A stretch of 64,000 nt of DNA from assembly GCA_030544215.1 (NCBI GenBank), contig JARZZO010000002.1, positions 80,607,150-80,671,149 on the forward strand, in the 5' to 3' direction. The position numbers and the translations under genes were made by a program. The notes beneath the pieces are model-generated. The model did no database searches and was not told where the DNA came from. It worked only from the letters and a program-made list of their open reading frames with translations. This DNA is from Zantedeschia hybrid cultivar. Lineage: Eukaryota > Streptophyta > Magnoliopsida > Alismatales > Araceae. Shown here piece by piece: positions 41,401 through 53,400 of this stretch (the stretch's first letter is position 1; each line of letters starts with the position of its first letter).

Positions 41401-44400
41401 AACTGAGGCCTTCTTTCGAGGAACCAGACTCCGAGCATCCTTCGCTTGTAAAGGAGGCCACCCTCTCTCCCTATCAGACCCAAAACCAGGGCCCCCAAGA
41501 ACTCTCCTCTCACCTCTCTCACTCTCCCCTCTCCGCACTCCAGCCATCCACAGTAACTTTTTTTTGCTCAGTAGGATCAGTGGAACCCTTATTCCTCACA
41601 ATCCTTACCCAAAAAGAATCAGCTTCCTCACCCAATCTCCACAATCATCTGGCCAACATTGCTCTGTTCAACACTTCATTTTCAATCAAATTGGCACCCC
41701 TTAGATCCGTACTTTCGCACATGGTTTCCCAGCTAATCAATTGGAGCCTTCTATTCTCTGTTCTTCCTCTGACACCCCGAGGCCGAGTTCTTTGTTTCAA
41801 AAGAATCGGCTCATCATCCTCACTCGATGCTACCCGATTAGACTCCCATTCTGTGTGCTCTCTTGGAAATCATGGTCTTCCTCCTCCCCAGCACTAGGAT
41901 GTGGTCTTGGGACCCAAGTGCGGACCTGTTGTTTGACCCATGCCTTATGTGTCCAGCCTGAAAGATGTAGAAGCTTCTCTAGGTGTTGCTGCTTTATCTT
42001 CAGTCCTATTTCCGAAAGTCAATGAATTTGTCTCAGCAACCACAGTAGATGGGTGCACCTCTGGTGACTGTTTTCAGATGATTGACAGGCATTTGAGAGG
42101 AGGTAGATATCTTGATTCTCCTTCTTCCTCATCCCCAACCAGTCGGAAAGAGTTCTTCTAAGGTGCTCGATGGGTGAGAGTCCTCTGCCAGGGATGCTTT
42201 CTTGTCCTTGACAGCAGTTAAGGATAATTCTTCAAAGGCAATTGTTCCTTTCTAGGGGAGTTCCAAACCTCTCTCTATTATTTCTTTGGAGAGTCATGAG
42301 CAATGGGCAAATGATATAGTTGAGTTTGGGAGAAAAATTGGAGTTTCATTCCAAGGAAAAGAGGAGGTTGTTATTTTTGAAAGAAATGTGGATTGTACCA
42401 CAAAGTTTGTTCAAAGATAAATAGAGGAAGTACAATCATGATGGGATAGGAGAGATTCCTATCTCCACAAAAAGGAAAAAAAAATTACATTCAATCAGCC
42501 ACTTTCCTCCACTCCTCAGACGACACTCTCAACAAGTGTTTACACCAAAAAAATAAAAGATTGAGGACTCTTTCACATATGTTTTCCACATAGAGTCTGG
42601 CTCCTCTTAAAGCTAAGTCATTTCTCTCACGCAACAAACTCCAACAGATTGCATGTGGTAGAAGACGAAGAATTTTGCTTCTTGTACGCTTCGGCTGACC
42701 ACTGGTAATGGAATGAAAACTTTGCCATACAGTTTCTGAAGAAGGTTAATGTAACAGTTTAACAGATTTCCAAATAGCTTCTAAAGAAGGAGGTCGTTAT
42801 TAGTTTGTTAAAGTAGTCCCACATCGGAAAAGGGACAAAACAAAACATGCTAAATACATGGTGCCTACTCCACTCAATGCCTTAAGGTTTTGAGTTAGAT
42901 GGCTCAATAACTTATACATAGTATCAGAGCCTATGGATACGAAGCGGGCCGCACACCCCATCTTTGTGGTCCACGTGACAGAGCGTAAAATCAGCATGCA
43001 CGTGAGGGGGCATGTTAGAATAGTCCCACATCGGAAAAGGGACAAAACAAACAATGCTTAAATGCACGGTGCCTACTCCACTTAATGCCTTAAGGTTTTG
43101 AGTTGGATGACCCAATAACTCCAACAAGTTTCATAAAGAAACTGAGAAGATGAGGCACTATAGTATTCTTCCAAGAACAAGGGTCATAAAGGTGGTCCGA
43201 AGATTGGTAAGAGTGAGATTTTATCCAAATGAACATTTGCACTTGGAATATTAGAGGTTTGAATGGTGAGTAAACGGAGGGCGGTTAGAGACTTTCTCAA
43301 AGCATGTAAAGTGGATGGTTTTTGCCTACAAGAAACTAAAATGGACACTATTGAGGATAATCTTATCAATTCACATGGTGGTTCTATTTTTTCAGAATGG
43401 GTTTCTATTCCAGCAGTGGGTTCCAATGGGGGGTCAGCTAATCATGTGGAATATGGTAGGAAGTTCCAGGGTCATTTGTGTGATGTGGACAAGTTCAGTC
43501 TTTCAGTTATATTAACCCCTGTCATATGTTTGATGTTTTATTTTTACAGCAAGAGGAACCTCTCCTCCCATTTGATTGTACTTCCTCTATTTATTTAGTA
43601 CAATCCACACTTCTATTCAAAAAAACGTCAGGGGCATCATCTAGCATTGGTCACCAGCACACTCTATATTGTCTGTGTTGAATGACCCCACCCACACAGC
43701 ACCCTGTTAACAAATTAATAATATATGAGATTGTAAACAGTCATTCAAGAACTTAATGAAGACAACTGAGTCAATGCATAATGACAACATACAAAGATTC
43801 CTTCTACATAATCTACTTAATAGCCAAAAGCTGTGCGCACAGTTAGAATTGCCAAATGCTTACTGGCCAACCACTGATCCAAGACAATGCTGAAACATTC
43901 ACAAGGATAAATAAAGGATCTGTCATACTGAATACAAAATAGAGCATACCGTAAAACATTATCATTAATTATAAGCCATGAACATAAATGAACATGTTAT
44001 TACAGAAAAGGGTATATAGAGAGAGACATGCATGCATATGATGTTTTCTGGACAGTTGGACTAGAATTTGTATCACCTCTTCTTCTTCTTTTTCAGAATC
44101 AGTATTCAACAACCAAGAGCAAAAAAAGTGAGTAAAATTTTGCTCAAGATACTCCCCTGCAAGCATAGTTCCTTCAGAATACAGAGATATCGCCAATAAG
44201 GCCTACAGGTTTTTTTTAATTATTCAAAGAAAAGATAATGGTACGAATCAATGTCTCACAAGAAAAGAAATGATGGGAAGGAAAGCACTATGCAACCATT
44301 AGTCACTGCAACATCAAATGAAGTTTCTAATCGTTAAGGGAAAGGGAAAAAAAAAAACACCTTAAAATGTTTGCATTAATTCTAACAAGTATGAAAATCT

Positions 44401-47400
44401 TTTAATTGGTGACAGTGGATGCATGTTAGAACAAATGGAATGTGCAAGTCTACTACATTACAGACATTAAAAAAATAATGTAACAACACTTCAGCACTCT
44501 GGGGACTTAAAAAAGAAAAGGCTAACCTTTACGTAGGCACAGTCTCCCAAATTAAGAATGGTACCCACTATACTAGCATGATAATAATGGCATTTTACAC
44601 CCAGAATAGTTTCATCTTCATCATCCCTTCAAAAGTTTAGAAAGGACATAAGCTATATATCATTGGGAAATAAAAGAGAACAATGCCATAAAATTTGCAC
44701 TCAAACAAAATGATAAAGTTCATGGATTATCACTTACTTGGAGATGGTCCGACCACTTCTCCCTCTACCCTACAAGCCAAGAAATTAATTTCAATAATAT
44801 AATAAAGGTATCACACAAAAATTTCATCTCAAAAACTAGAATTTTTGCATACCTATCTATACAGCAGGGGACAATACATCTTGAAGAAAAATCTCATCAA
44901 AACTACAGAGCCATCCAGAATCCTTTCAGGAAAAATTAACTACAGTAACGTGTTTATCAGATGAAACAAAAAATCTAAGTCCTAAGTATGGCTGTCATAA
45001 ATTGTAAAGAGAGCTAGCTCAGAGGAATTTGAATAGCACTCTGATCAAGCTAATGATAGGAATGCCTAAGCTTGTGGTTGGCTGCATTATGTGCATGTTT
45101 GCATGAACTTTCTCGCTTCTTAGTGTACAAAATGCAGACAAACATTTTGTTTATCAGAAACACCCTGTGCACCATATGAATGTACCGAGCAGACCAATGA
45201 AGTTTAAATAGTCCACAAGTATTATCCAAGCATGTATGAAGTGGAAAGGCACAGAATAAAACAGTCATATTCAATTTTGCAACTGCAAAGAATCGTGATG
45301 TCCTTAAATTATGATGCTCATGAGGGCAGTGGTGACTGTGACAATGATCGATGAACCTAAAGTAGCCACAGCCAGCATATATAGACCAATCAACTAATCT
45401 AGAAAATCTTGATACTGAATCTTTCAACCTTGAAACCCACGTACTCTTCAGTATACTTTCACTTTCAGTCATAAATGATGCATAAACGAGAACTAATCAA
45501 ATAACATAATAGAAGTTACAGATCTAATTCTATCCACTCCCTATCGGGGATTCACCTAAACCCTCTTCATAAAGGTGCTTCCTTTGATTGTAGTAATTGC
45601 ATCAGGAATGTTGCTTTCCTGCTTTCGATAGGCTGACTCCCACCCTTATCACATGTTGCTACATCGACACAACAGCTGTGATCTTTGCAGCTTTTCTTTC
45701 ATTGACATCATTATTGTAACAGAGCGTGTTTGGAACTTTGGAAGGAATAAGGGTTGACCTTATGATTTCTAGATGAGTGTTGTAGTTCCCCCACCCACCC
45801 ACCCGAGAGGCCAAGAAAGGGACGTCGCAGCAGGTTTCATCATGACCGATTCGGAGTAAGAACTACACTGAGAATGTCCCTTCAAGTACACCTTCCAAAT
45901 CCCATCTGCTGCATGTAGCTTCATCTTGTAAATCCTCATAAGATGGAACTGGTGCAAATCTGCTGGTATTCAAATTCTCAAATAGTGGGTTTGGAAATGC
46001 CAAGTCAGAAGGGCAGGCCCAGGATGAGAATCAATAGAGAATAAGCAGGTTTTTTAATCGGCTTGCAGTAACAAGGAAACCACAGAAGAGGCGCCCACTT
46101 TGGGAGTCCAGATTCAGAAGGGCAGGCCCAGGATGAGAATCAATAGAGAATAAGCAGGTTTTTAATCGGCTTGCAGCAACAAGGAAACCACAGAAGAGGC
46201 ACCCACTTTGGCAGTCCAGATTCAGAAGGGCAGGCCCAGGATGAGAATCAATAGAGAATAAGCAGGTTTTTTAATCGGCTTGCAGCAACAAGGAAACCAC
46301 AGAAGAGGCACCCACTTTGGCAGTCCAGATTCAGAAGAAGGTAGGCTAATTCCACAAACTTTGCACAGTGACAGATGACAACCAGGGAAATCACCGAAAA
46401 GAGGTCACAGACCATAAGGAGCTGCAAAGTGTTTTTTTTCTTTTAAGTGGACAGTACCATGTATTATATTAATGTAAAAGGGAATTTACAAGTTCAAGGG
46501 AAAGAAAACTCTCAAACATTCCCCATACAAAAAAGAACTCTGAGGAGGTATTACCCTTTTTAATCCCCAAAAATGACTAAGGACTGAGCTTCAGAGTTTG
46601 TTAAACCCAACCTATAATAATAAATATACAGGAGGGAAAGGATATTGGGACATTGATTGAAAGCAGAAAGCAGAGGGAAGCTGCCATGTTGTTTAGCCTA
46701 TGTCCAGGGACATATTCTCTACTGTGTACCTGCACTGGACTGTAGAATGGGAGGGTGCTACCATCCTCGGAGGTTCCATGGGAGTTCCTGCACTTTGATA
46801 AAGTTAGCAAGTTTTGGTTGATAACTTCAAAGCAAAGAGCTCAGCATCTTTCTCCAGAGAAGTAGATTCAACAGTCAGAAGTCTTTTTTAGTCTTGCCTT
46901 TTTCTTATGCAGTTAGGAAGTGTGCTGGTTTTCTTCTAGCAGTTATAATTTCTTAGTTGTCCTCAGGGATGTAAATGGTACCTGAAAATCCGTTTATCCA
47001 TTCATTTCTGAAGCTTAAAGGTCATAAAAGGATATAGCTTAAAGGATAAGGATAAGGATATTATCCATGTCCGAATGATTTAGGACAGGGAGAAGGTTTC
47101 CGAGAATGATTATCCAAGTACTTGTGTAGTCAAAAGCAAGTGAGGCGTTCACCTAGGCGACGAGGCGACACTAGGCGATGATAACCCGCCTCGCTTTGGG
47201 CTGATTCGCCTAGGTGAATGCTGTAAATGCCTCACTCGTTGAGGTGCCCGCCTGCGCATGCCTCGGGCACCTCTGTCGCCTAAGCCCGCCTCAGCCAACC
47301 CGTCTGCATGCACCCAGCCCATTTGGCCCAGCCCAAAGGGCCCAATGCCCAGGCTATAAAACCGAATCAGCCCAGCACCCGGCCCTCCCCTGTCCCGATC

Positions 47401-50400
47401 CATTACGAACCCTAACGCACCCGGCACATAGCTTCTTCATCCTCCTGCCCTCCACAATCGACGGCGACGACTCAGCCCTCTGGCGCATCACTCCGGCGAT
47501 GGTGAGGCACTCCGGCGACGGGGATTTTAGGTCCTCTCTCCATGTCTCCCGAGCCCCTCTCTGTCTCTCGCCCCTCCCCCGACCCTCTCACTCTCTCTAT
47601 CTCCCTCCAGGTCTCCCTACCCTCCCCCCTCTCAGGCTCTCACTCTCTTTATCTCTCTCCCTGTCTCCCGACCCTCTCTCTCTGTCTCTCTCCCTATCTC
47701 GCTCCCCTCCCTCCACTCTCTAAGTCTCTCTATCTATCTCCCTCCCTCCCCTCCCCCCGCTCACTCTCTTTATCTCTCTCCATGTCTCCCTTCCTGCCCC
47801 GACCTACCCTCACGCTCTCTGTCTCCCTCCCTCCCTCCCCCAACGACCCTCCCACTCTTTATGTCTCTCTCTCTCTCGCTCCCCTCCCCCGACCCTCTCA
47901 CTCTCTCTCTCTCCCTATATCCCTTCCTCCCCCAACCCACCCTCTCACGCTCTTTGTCTCCCTCCCTCCCCCGACGGCCTTCTCACCCTTTGTCTCTCTC
48001 TCTCTCTCCCCTCCCCCAACCCTCTCACTCTCTCTCTCTGCCTCCCCCGATCCTCTCACTCTCTTTGTGCTTGTCTCTCTCGCGCTCCCCCCCCCTACCC
48101 TCTCAATCTCTTTGTCTCTCTCAACCACTCTGTCTACTTCTCTCCCTATCTCGCTCCCCTCCCCCGACCATCTCACTCTCTGTCTCTATCTCTCACCCCC
48201 ACCCTATCATCTCTCTGTTTGTCTCACTCTATCTATCTCTCAACTCTTTGTCTCTTTCTTTCATCTGTCTCTCTCTCATATCTTCATAATTGTGTCTGTC
48301 TTTACAGGTGGAGACTGATTTATTAACTAGGTGGAGTGTGGACAACATTGATTTCTCTTTGTGACTAAGATTCTACTTTTTACCCTATCTTTTGTTATGT
48401 TTATTCTTAATTATATGTATATCTAAGTTCATTGATTATTAAATGTTATGTATTAATTTTTGTATTGAATTTTTATTGTCAATGTTATTTGTTTAAGATG
48501 TCCACACCAACCGAAGGTTCGTCTCATTCGTCTAATTAAGGGTCTACTAAAGGGAAGGGAGAATCAAGACCCAGGCTGGAAATATGGAACTTTGGTGAAT
48601 CCGAATAATAGGGACTGGGTAAAATGCAATTTTTGTCAGAAAGATTGTAAAGGAGGGGTCCACCGATTGAAACAACACCTAGCAAGGACTTCTACAAATG
48701 TGACAACTTACTTGAAGGTGACACCAGAGGCAAAAGAAGAAATTAAACACTACATGGAGCAATCAAAATAAGCAAGGATTGAAAAGAAATGTTTAATTAG
48801 GAAAGTAGAAAGTCGAGATGATATTTTTAGAGATTCGGTTTCCAAAGATTCATTCTTTAAGGTGAATCAAGTTGATGACATTCTTGCAAAGCCTCCTCAG
48901 ATCAAAGGTCCCTTAGATAGATTTTACTCCTAATCATGAAGATTCAAAGGGCAAATTTATTAAGGACAAGAAGCATGAAAAGGAAGCACGAGAAAGGGTC
49001 ATCCAATACATAGCTAAGTTAATGTATCAAACTAGAATCTCATTCAATATCGTGCGTCTAAATAGTTTCCAAACAATGTTAGAAGCTATAGGACAATTCA
49101 GTCCGATGAAAGGCCCTAGCTACCATAAAGTTCATGAGACCCTTCTCCAAAAGGAGATTCAAAAGACTCAAGAATTAGTAGATTTACAAAAATCCAGTTG
49201 ACTGAAGTTTGGTTGTACTATCATATATGATGCATGGACAGATGGGAAAGGTCGTACTTTGGTTAATTTTTTGGTCAATTCACCTACTGGAACTGTGTTC
49301 TTGATGTCTACTGATGCATCTCAATAAGTCAAAGATGGAAAGTTGTTGGCTGACTTATTGAACAAGATAGTTATAGAGGTTGGTGTGGAGAACGTGATAC
49401 AGGTTGTCACGGATGATGAAGCAAGCTATATTGCTGCAGGAAAAATGTTGATGGCAGCCCACCCTGACTTATTTTGGACACCATGTGCTGCCCATTGCCT
49501 AGACTTGATATTGGAGGACATTCCCAAGGTGTCTCCAATCAAGTCAACCATTCGAAGGACAAGGATGGTTACTACATTTATTTATGCATCTAAGAAGGTG
49601 CTTGCAGCTGTGAAAAGAATCTTGTCCATGCAGTTGTGACCCACTTTGCCACCAATTATTTGAATCTACAAAGTTGTTGGATTGTAAAGATGGTTTGAGA
49701 AGAATGTTCACATCTACTGAATGGACAACCAATAATAAGTGGGCAAGAAAAACTGAAGGAAAGAAAGCACAAGATATAATTTTGAAGACTCAATTTTGGA
49801 AGGGAGTTATTTAAGCATTAAAGATATTCAAGTCCCTTGTCATGGTTCTGCGGTTGGTTGATGGACAGAAGCCGTCAATGGATTATATTTATGAAGCCAT
49901 AGAACGCACCAAGGAAAGTATCAAGAATGATCTGGATGGAAAAGTGGACAGGTATGGTCCACTTTGGGCGATCATTGATAGGAGATGGGATTTTCAGCTT
50001 CATCGTCCTTTACATGCAGCTGGATACTATCTTAACGCTCAATTTTATTATACAAATCCAAGGATTGATTATGATGACGAAGTGAAGCAAGGACTATATG
50101 ATTTCATTGAGAAGTAAGTTCATGATCCTAAGGTACAAGATGAGATTACCAAGGAATTATAGGAATGATATGGGCTTCTTTGGGAGAGAAATGGCCATAA
50201 GGCAACGTACTACATCTAATCTTAATATATTTCTATATGGACTACTACTAATAGATTTATTCATTAATTTCTTTTTGATGTGAAAATTAAATACTATTTG
50301 GATGTCTTATGTAGTTAATTGGTGGGTGGATTTTGGGAGCAAAACTCCTAATCTGCAAAAGATGGCCATTCGCATCTTGAGCCTCACTTGTAGTGCATCT

Positions 50401-53400
50401 AGTTGTGAACGCAATTGGAGTACATTTGAACAGGTTTAGATTTTTATTAACTTTCACCGAATAATACATCTTATGCTTATTTTTTATTCTATATTAATGT
50501 AATAATGATATTTTTCTAGGTACACACTAAGAAAAGAAATATGTTGGAGCAAAAGAAGTTGAATGATCTTATGTTTGTACAATACAACCAAAGCCTTCGA
50601 GAGCGCTTTTTACGTTTCCAACAAAGTGAGCTTGATCCTATAAGTTTGGAAGATAATGATGATTGCAATGAGTGGATAGCACATCCCCATGATAATGAAG
50701 ATGTTGTATATAGGGATCAGGACCTCACATGGTTAGATGTTGAGATTGCTACAGGGATTGGTAAAGAAGAAGGTCCACATACAACGTTAACATCAAAGAA
50801 ACGTTGTTTAGGGAACGACATTAGAGTCTATTGATGAGCTTAAAGTTGGGTCTGATGATACAACGGAGGACTCTGATGGTGAGCATCCACTTGAGCAAGA
50901 TGAGGATTCTGAGAGTGATGAATGAGTGAGGCTTGAGAGTTGTGAAAGGAATGTATTCATAGGCTTATCAGCCTTATTTGGAAATGCTAGCGACTTATTT
51001 TCTTAAGGAACATTTGAATATTGTGATAGACTTATTTACCTTACATTTGTATATTTATATTGTATTTGCTTAGCATTTCGTTGAAAAATTTTCATTATAG
51101 TGGATTTAATTAGTAGCAAAATGTCCATGAATTTGTTGATTACATCTTTGAATGATTAAATTTTATTTCAATTAGTTTGATTTAAAATTATTTGGTTATA
51201 TTTCATAATTTGAGTGAATGAATATGTCATTATATATGATTATATTTCTGTTTTTGACATTTTGCCTAATAAGTAAATTATAATTTTTTTCTTTTAAAAT
51301 GTTGCCTCAAACGCCTAGGCCATCGCCTAGGCATTTGAGGCTGAGGCGACCCCCTGGTCGCCTCACGCCTCTAACTACATAGTCAAATATCCATCCTTTC
51401 TCTTTCACTCATCTTAGCTTTTTTTTTTTTTTTGGGGAAGGTGACATAAAGTCGCATTTCATTAAAAGTAAAAGAGGATACAAAGAAGGCCAAAGGCTAA
51501 GACCACAGGCCAAACAACAAAACAACAAAACTGAAAGCAGACCCTATGCTTCTAATTTACTAAGAAAGTAAAGAAGAAGTTAACAACAGTGCCTCAGGAA
51601 AAAGGCTCATAACAAAAGGTTTTTCCATGAAGCAACCCTGGAAATGATATCTCCTTCTATGGCAAACCAGATATCTAAAGCTCTTCCCCAATCTTTCACC
51701 TAATTAATAGCTCTGTGAAGAATTATGGAGGGATTTCTGAACTCATGATTGAATCTTCTGTTGTTTCTTTCTAACCAAATGGACCATAGCATGGCAGGGA
51801 GGAAAAGTGACCACATCTTCTTGTCGGGCTGATTAGAACAAAAAGTTGACCATCCTTGCATGAGATGAAGGGGATCAATAGGTTCCACCCACTGAAAATT
51901 CAGAGTCTTGAAAAGGATTTCCCACTGAAAAATGATGATCAAATTCTCAAGTCTTTCTGATCCCTGATGAGATGGATATCAGAGGTTTGTTGAAGAATTC
52001 TCAATAATTCCCCTATTTTAGATTCTGTTGGGTTCCTCCTGAGGGAAAGGTTCCATAGAACATCATTGTCATGGGAGAGAACTGAGCCACTGAAGCATTT
52101 TTATTGTCAACAAGATGGTAAATACTAGGAGCCTGATCGAGGAGAGGAACATTAGAGAGCCATTTGTCATTCCAAAAACTGATATTATCTCCATTGCCCA
52201 AAATGAACCTGGTTGCTGGAAGAATCAAATTCTGCAAGTTAGCAATGTTCCTCCAAATATGGGACAGATTGTAGGATCTAGAAGGGTTCAACTCCCAAAT
52301 TGAACAATTAAGATAATATTTAGCCCTCACAATTTTAATCCAAAGATGGTCTTCATCTTCCCCCAGCCTCCACAACCATTTAGCCAGTAGGGCCTTATTA
52401 AAATGAAGAGTTGTGACCAGACCGGCCCCACCTTGATTCTTGCTTCTGCAGACTTTATCCCAGGCTATAAGATGGAGACCTTTCCCATCTCTCTTACCTC
52501 CTCCCCAGAAGAAGGAGCTCCTCCTAGCCTCTATCATTTTTTCCACAGTTCTTGGGACTTTTAAGATAGAAAGATAATAGGTTGCAAGGGAGGAAAGAAC
52601 TGAAAGAGAGAGGATCCATCTTCCATCATTTGAGAGAAATCTGGCTTTCCATCCTTCTAGCCTATGGTCAAACTTTTTAATAACCACATCCCAATCTCTT
52701 AAGCTTAAAGGACCACAAGATAGAGGGAGCCCCAAATATTTGATTGGAAACTGAGAGACTGCAATTAAAGAATTCAGCCATGTAGTCTAGCTTGATCTTT
52801 TCCAAATTGATACCAACTATCTCAGATTTATGGTAATTAATACTAAGACCTATTATAGCTTCTGTCAAAAGCAACAGGATCTTCAAATTTCTCAACAAAT
52901 CAAGATTTCCTGAAGAAAGCAGTAGGGTGTCATTTGCAAATTGAAGATGTGTGAGGTGAAAACCATTCCTGCCAATGTTGAATCCTTTAATCAGACCTAA
53001 ACCAGTTGCCTTATCCCAGAGTGAACTCATGATCTGGCCTACAACAAGGAACAAGAGAGGTGATATTGGATCTCCTTGTCTCAAACCCCTGGAGCTACTG
53101 AAAAAACCACACGGCTGGCAATTGAACAAGATGGAGAACCTAGGGATTGAGATACAACTCATGATCCAGTTAATCCAAATTTGTTGAAGCCCATGAGACC
53201 TAAGGCTTTATGAATACAATTCCAGCTAACAGTGTCAAAGGCCTTCTTGAAATCCAGCTTGATCACGGCACCTTCTTTCTTTCAAATCTTTTGATTGTGA
53301 ATAGCTTCACTGGCTGCCATAAAATTGTCTAGGATAAATCTTCCTTCAAGGAAAGCTGATTGATTCTTGTCTATTATTCCCCCCAAAGCTGTCTTCAATC

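Larger units (their letters stand above)
33932..43513 (+). mobile_element. L1-type LINE insertion, apparently twin-primed (5' part inverted), carrying later insertions
   Basis: An exact 18-bp duplication aacccctgtcatatgttt flanks it (33914-33931 and 43514-43531). The left border is a T run and a short ggaaggtgac segment, which is how minus-strand 3' ends of this LINE family look (compare 35481 and 51420). The remainder instead reads on the plus strand: degraded ORF1 with WQVVGNKRKKM and a CTICGKQGH knuckle (34060-34190), VRILVEV-like YARILVEVDSIG (34760), GRKIGVSFQGKEE (42330), then the ORF2 start NICTWNIRGLN and LQETKMDTIEDN (43230-43370). It stops abruptly inside the endonuclease, with no poly(A). 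That layout is what twin priming produces. Three later insertions interrupt it. Confidence 0.75.
47122..51382 (+). mobile_element. hAT element of 4.3 kb with decayed transposase
   Basis: Its ends, ttgtgtagtcaaaagc and (reverse complement) ctatgtagttagaggcg, match the inverted repeats of the MITEs at 3461-4018 and 32243-32750, and both ends carry cctaggcga palindromes. The likely 8-bp duplication is ccaagtac (47114-47121) and tcaaatat (51383-51390); its three differences are all C/T or G/A. Inside are a TATA-like ggctataaaacc motif (47355), a long CT array and a transposase gene. This is the probable autonomous source type for the two MITEs. Confidence 0.85.

Noticed and set aside
38634..41897. 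Several plus-strand frames of 80-115 codons within 38600-41900
   Set aside because: Antisense shadows of the LINE ORF1/ORF2 at 35481-41778.
43969..44210. Minus-strand open frame (MAISLYSEGTMLAGEYLEQN...) next to exon 3, first considered a BAH exon
   Set aside because: Exon 3 joins exon 4 in frame with the expected BAH sequence; this frame would break the domain and resembles nothing in it. Treated as intronic.
44850..44930. Minus-strand frame reading SGWLCSFDEIFLQDVLSPAV upstream of exon 2
   Set aside because: It ends in a stop, has no donor in frame, and exon 1 joins exon 2 directly with the conserved spacing.
47542..48318. 258-codon Ser/Leu/Pro frame and its overlapping partners
   Set aside because: Translation of the CT minisatellite; open in several frames at once.
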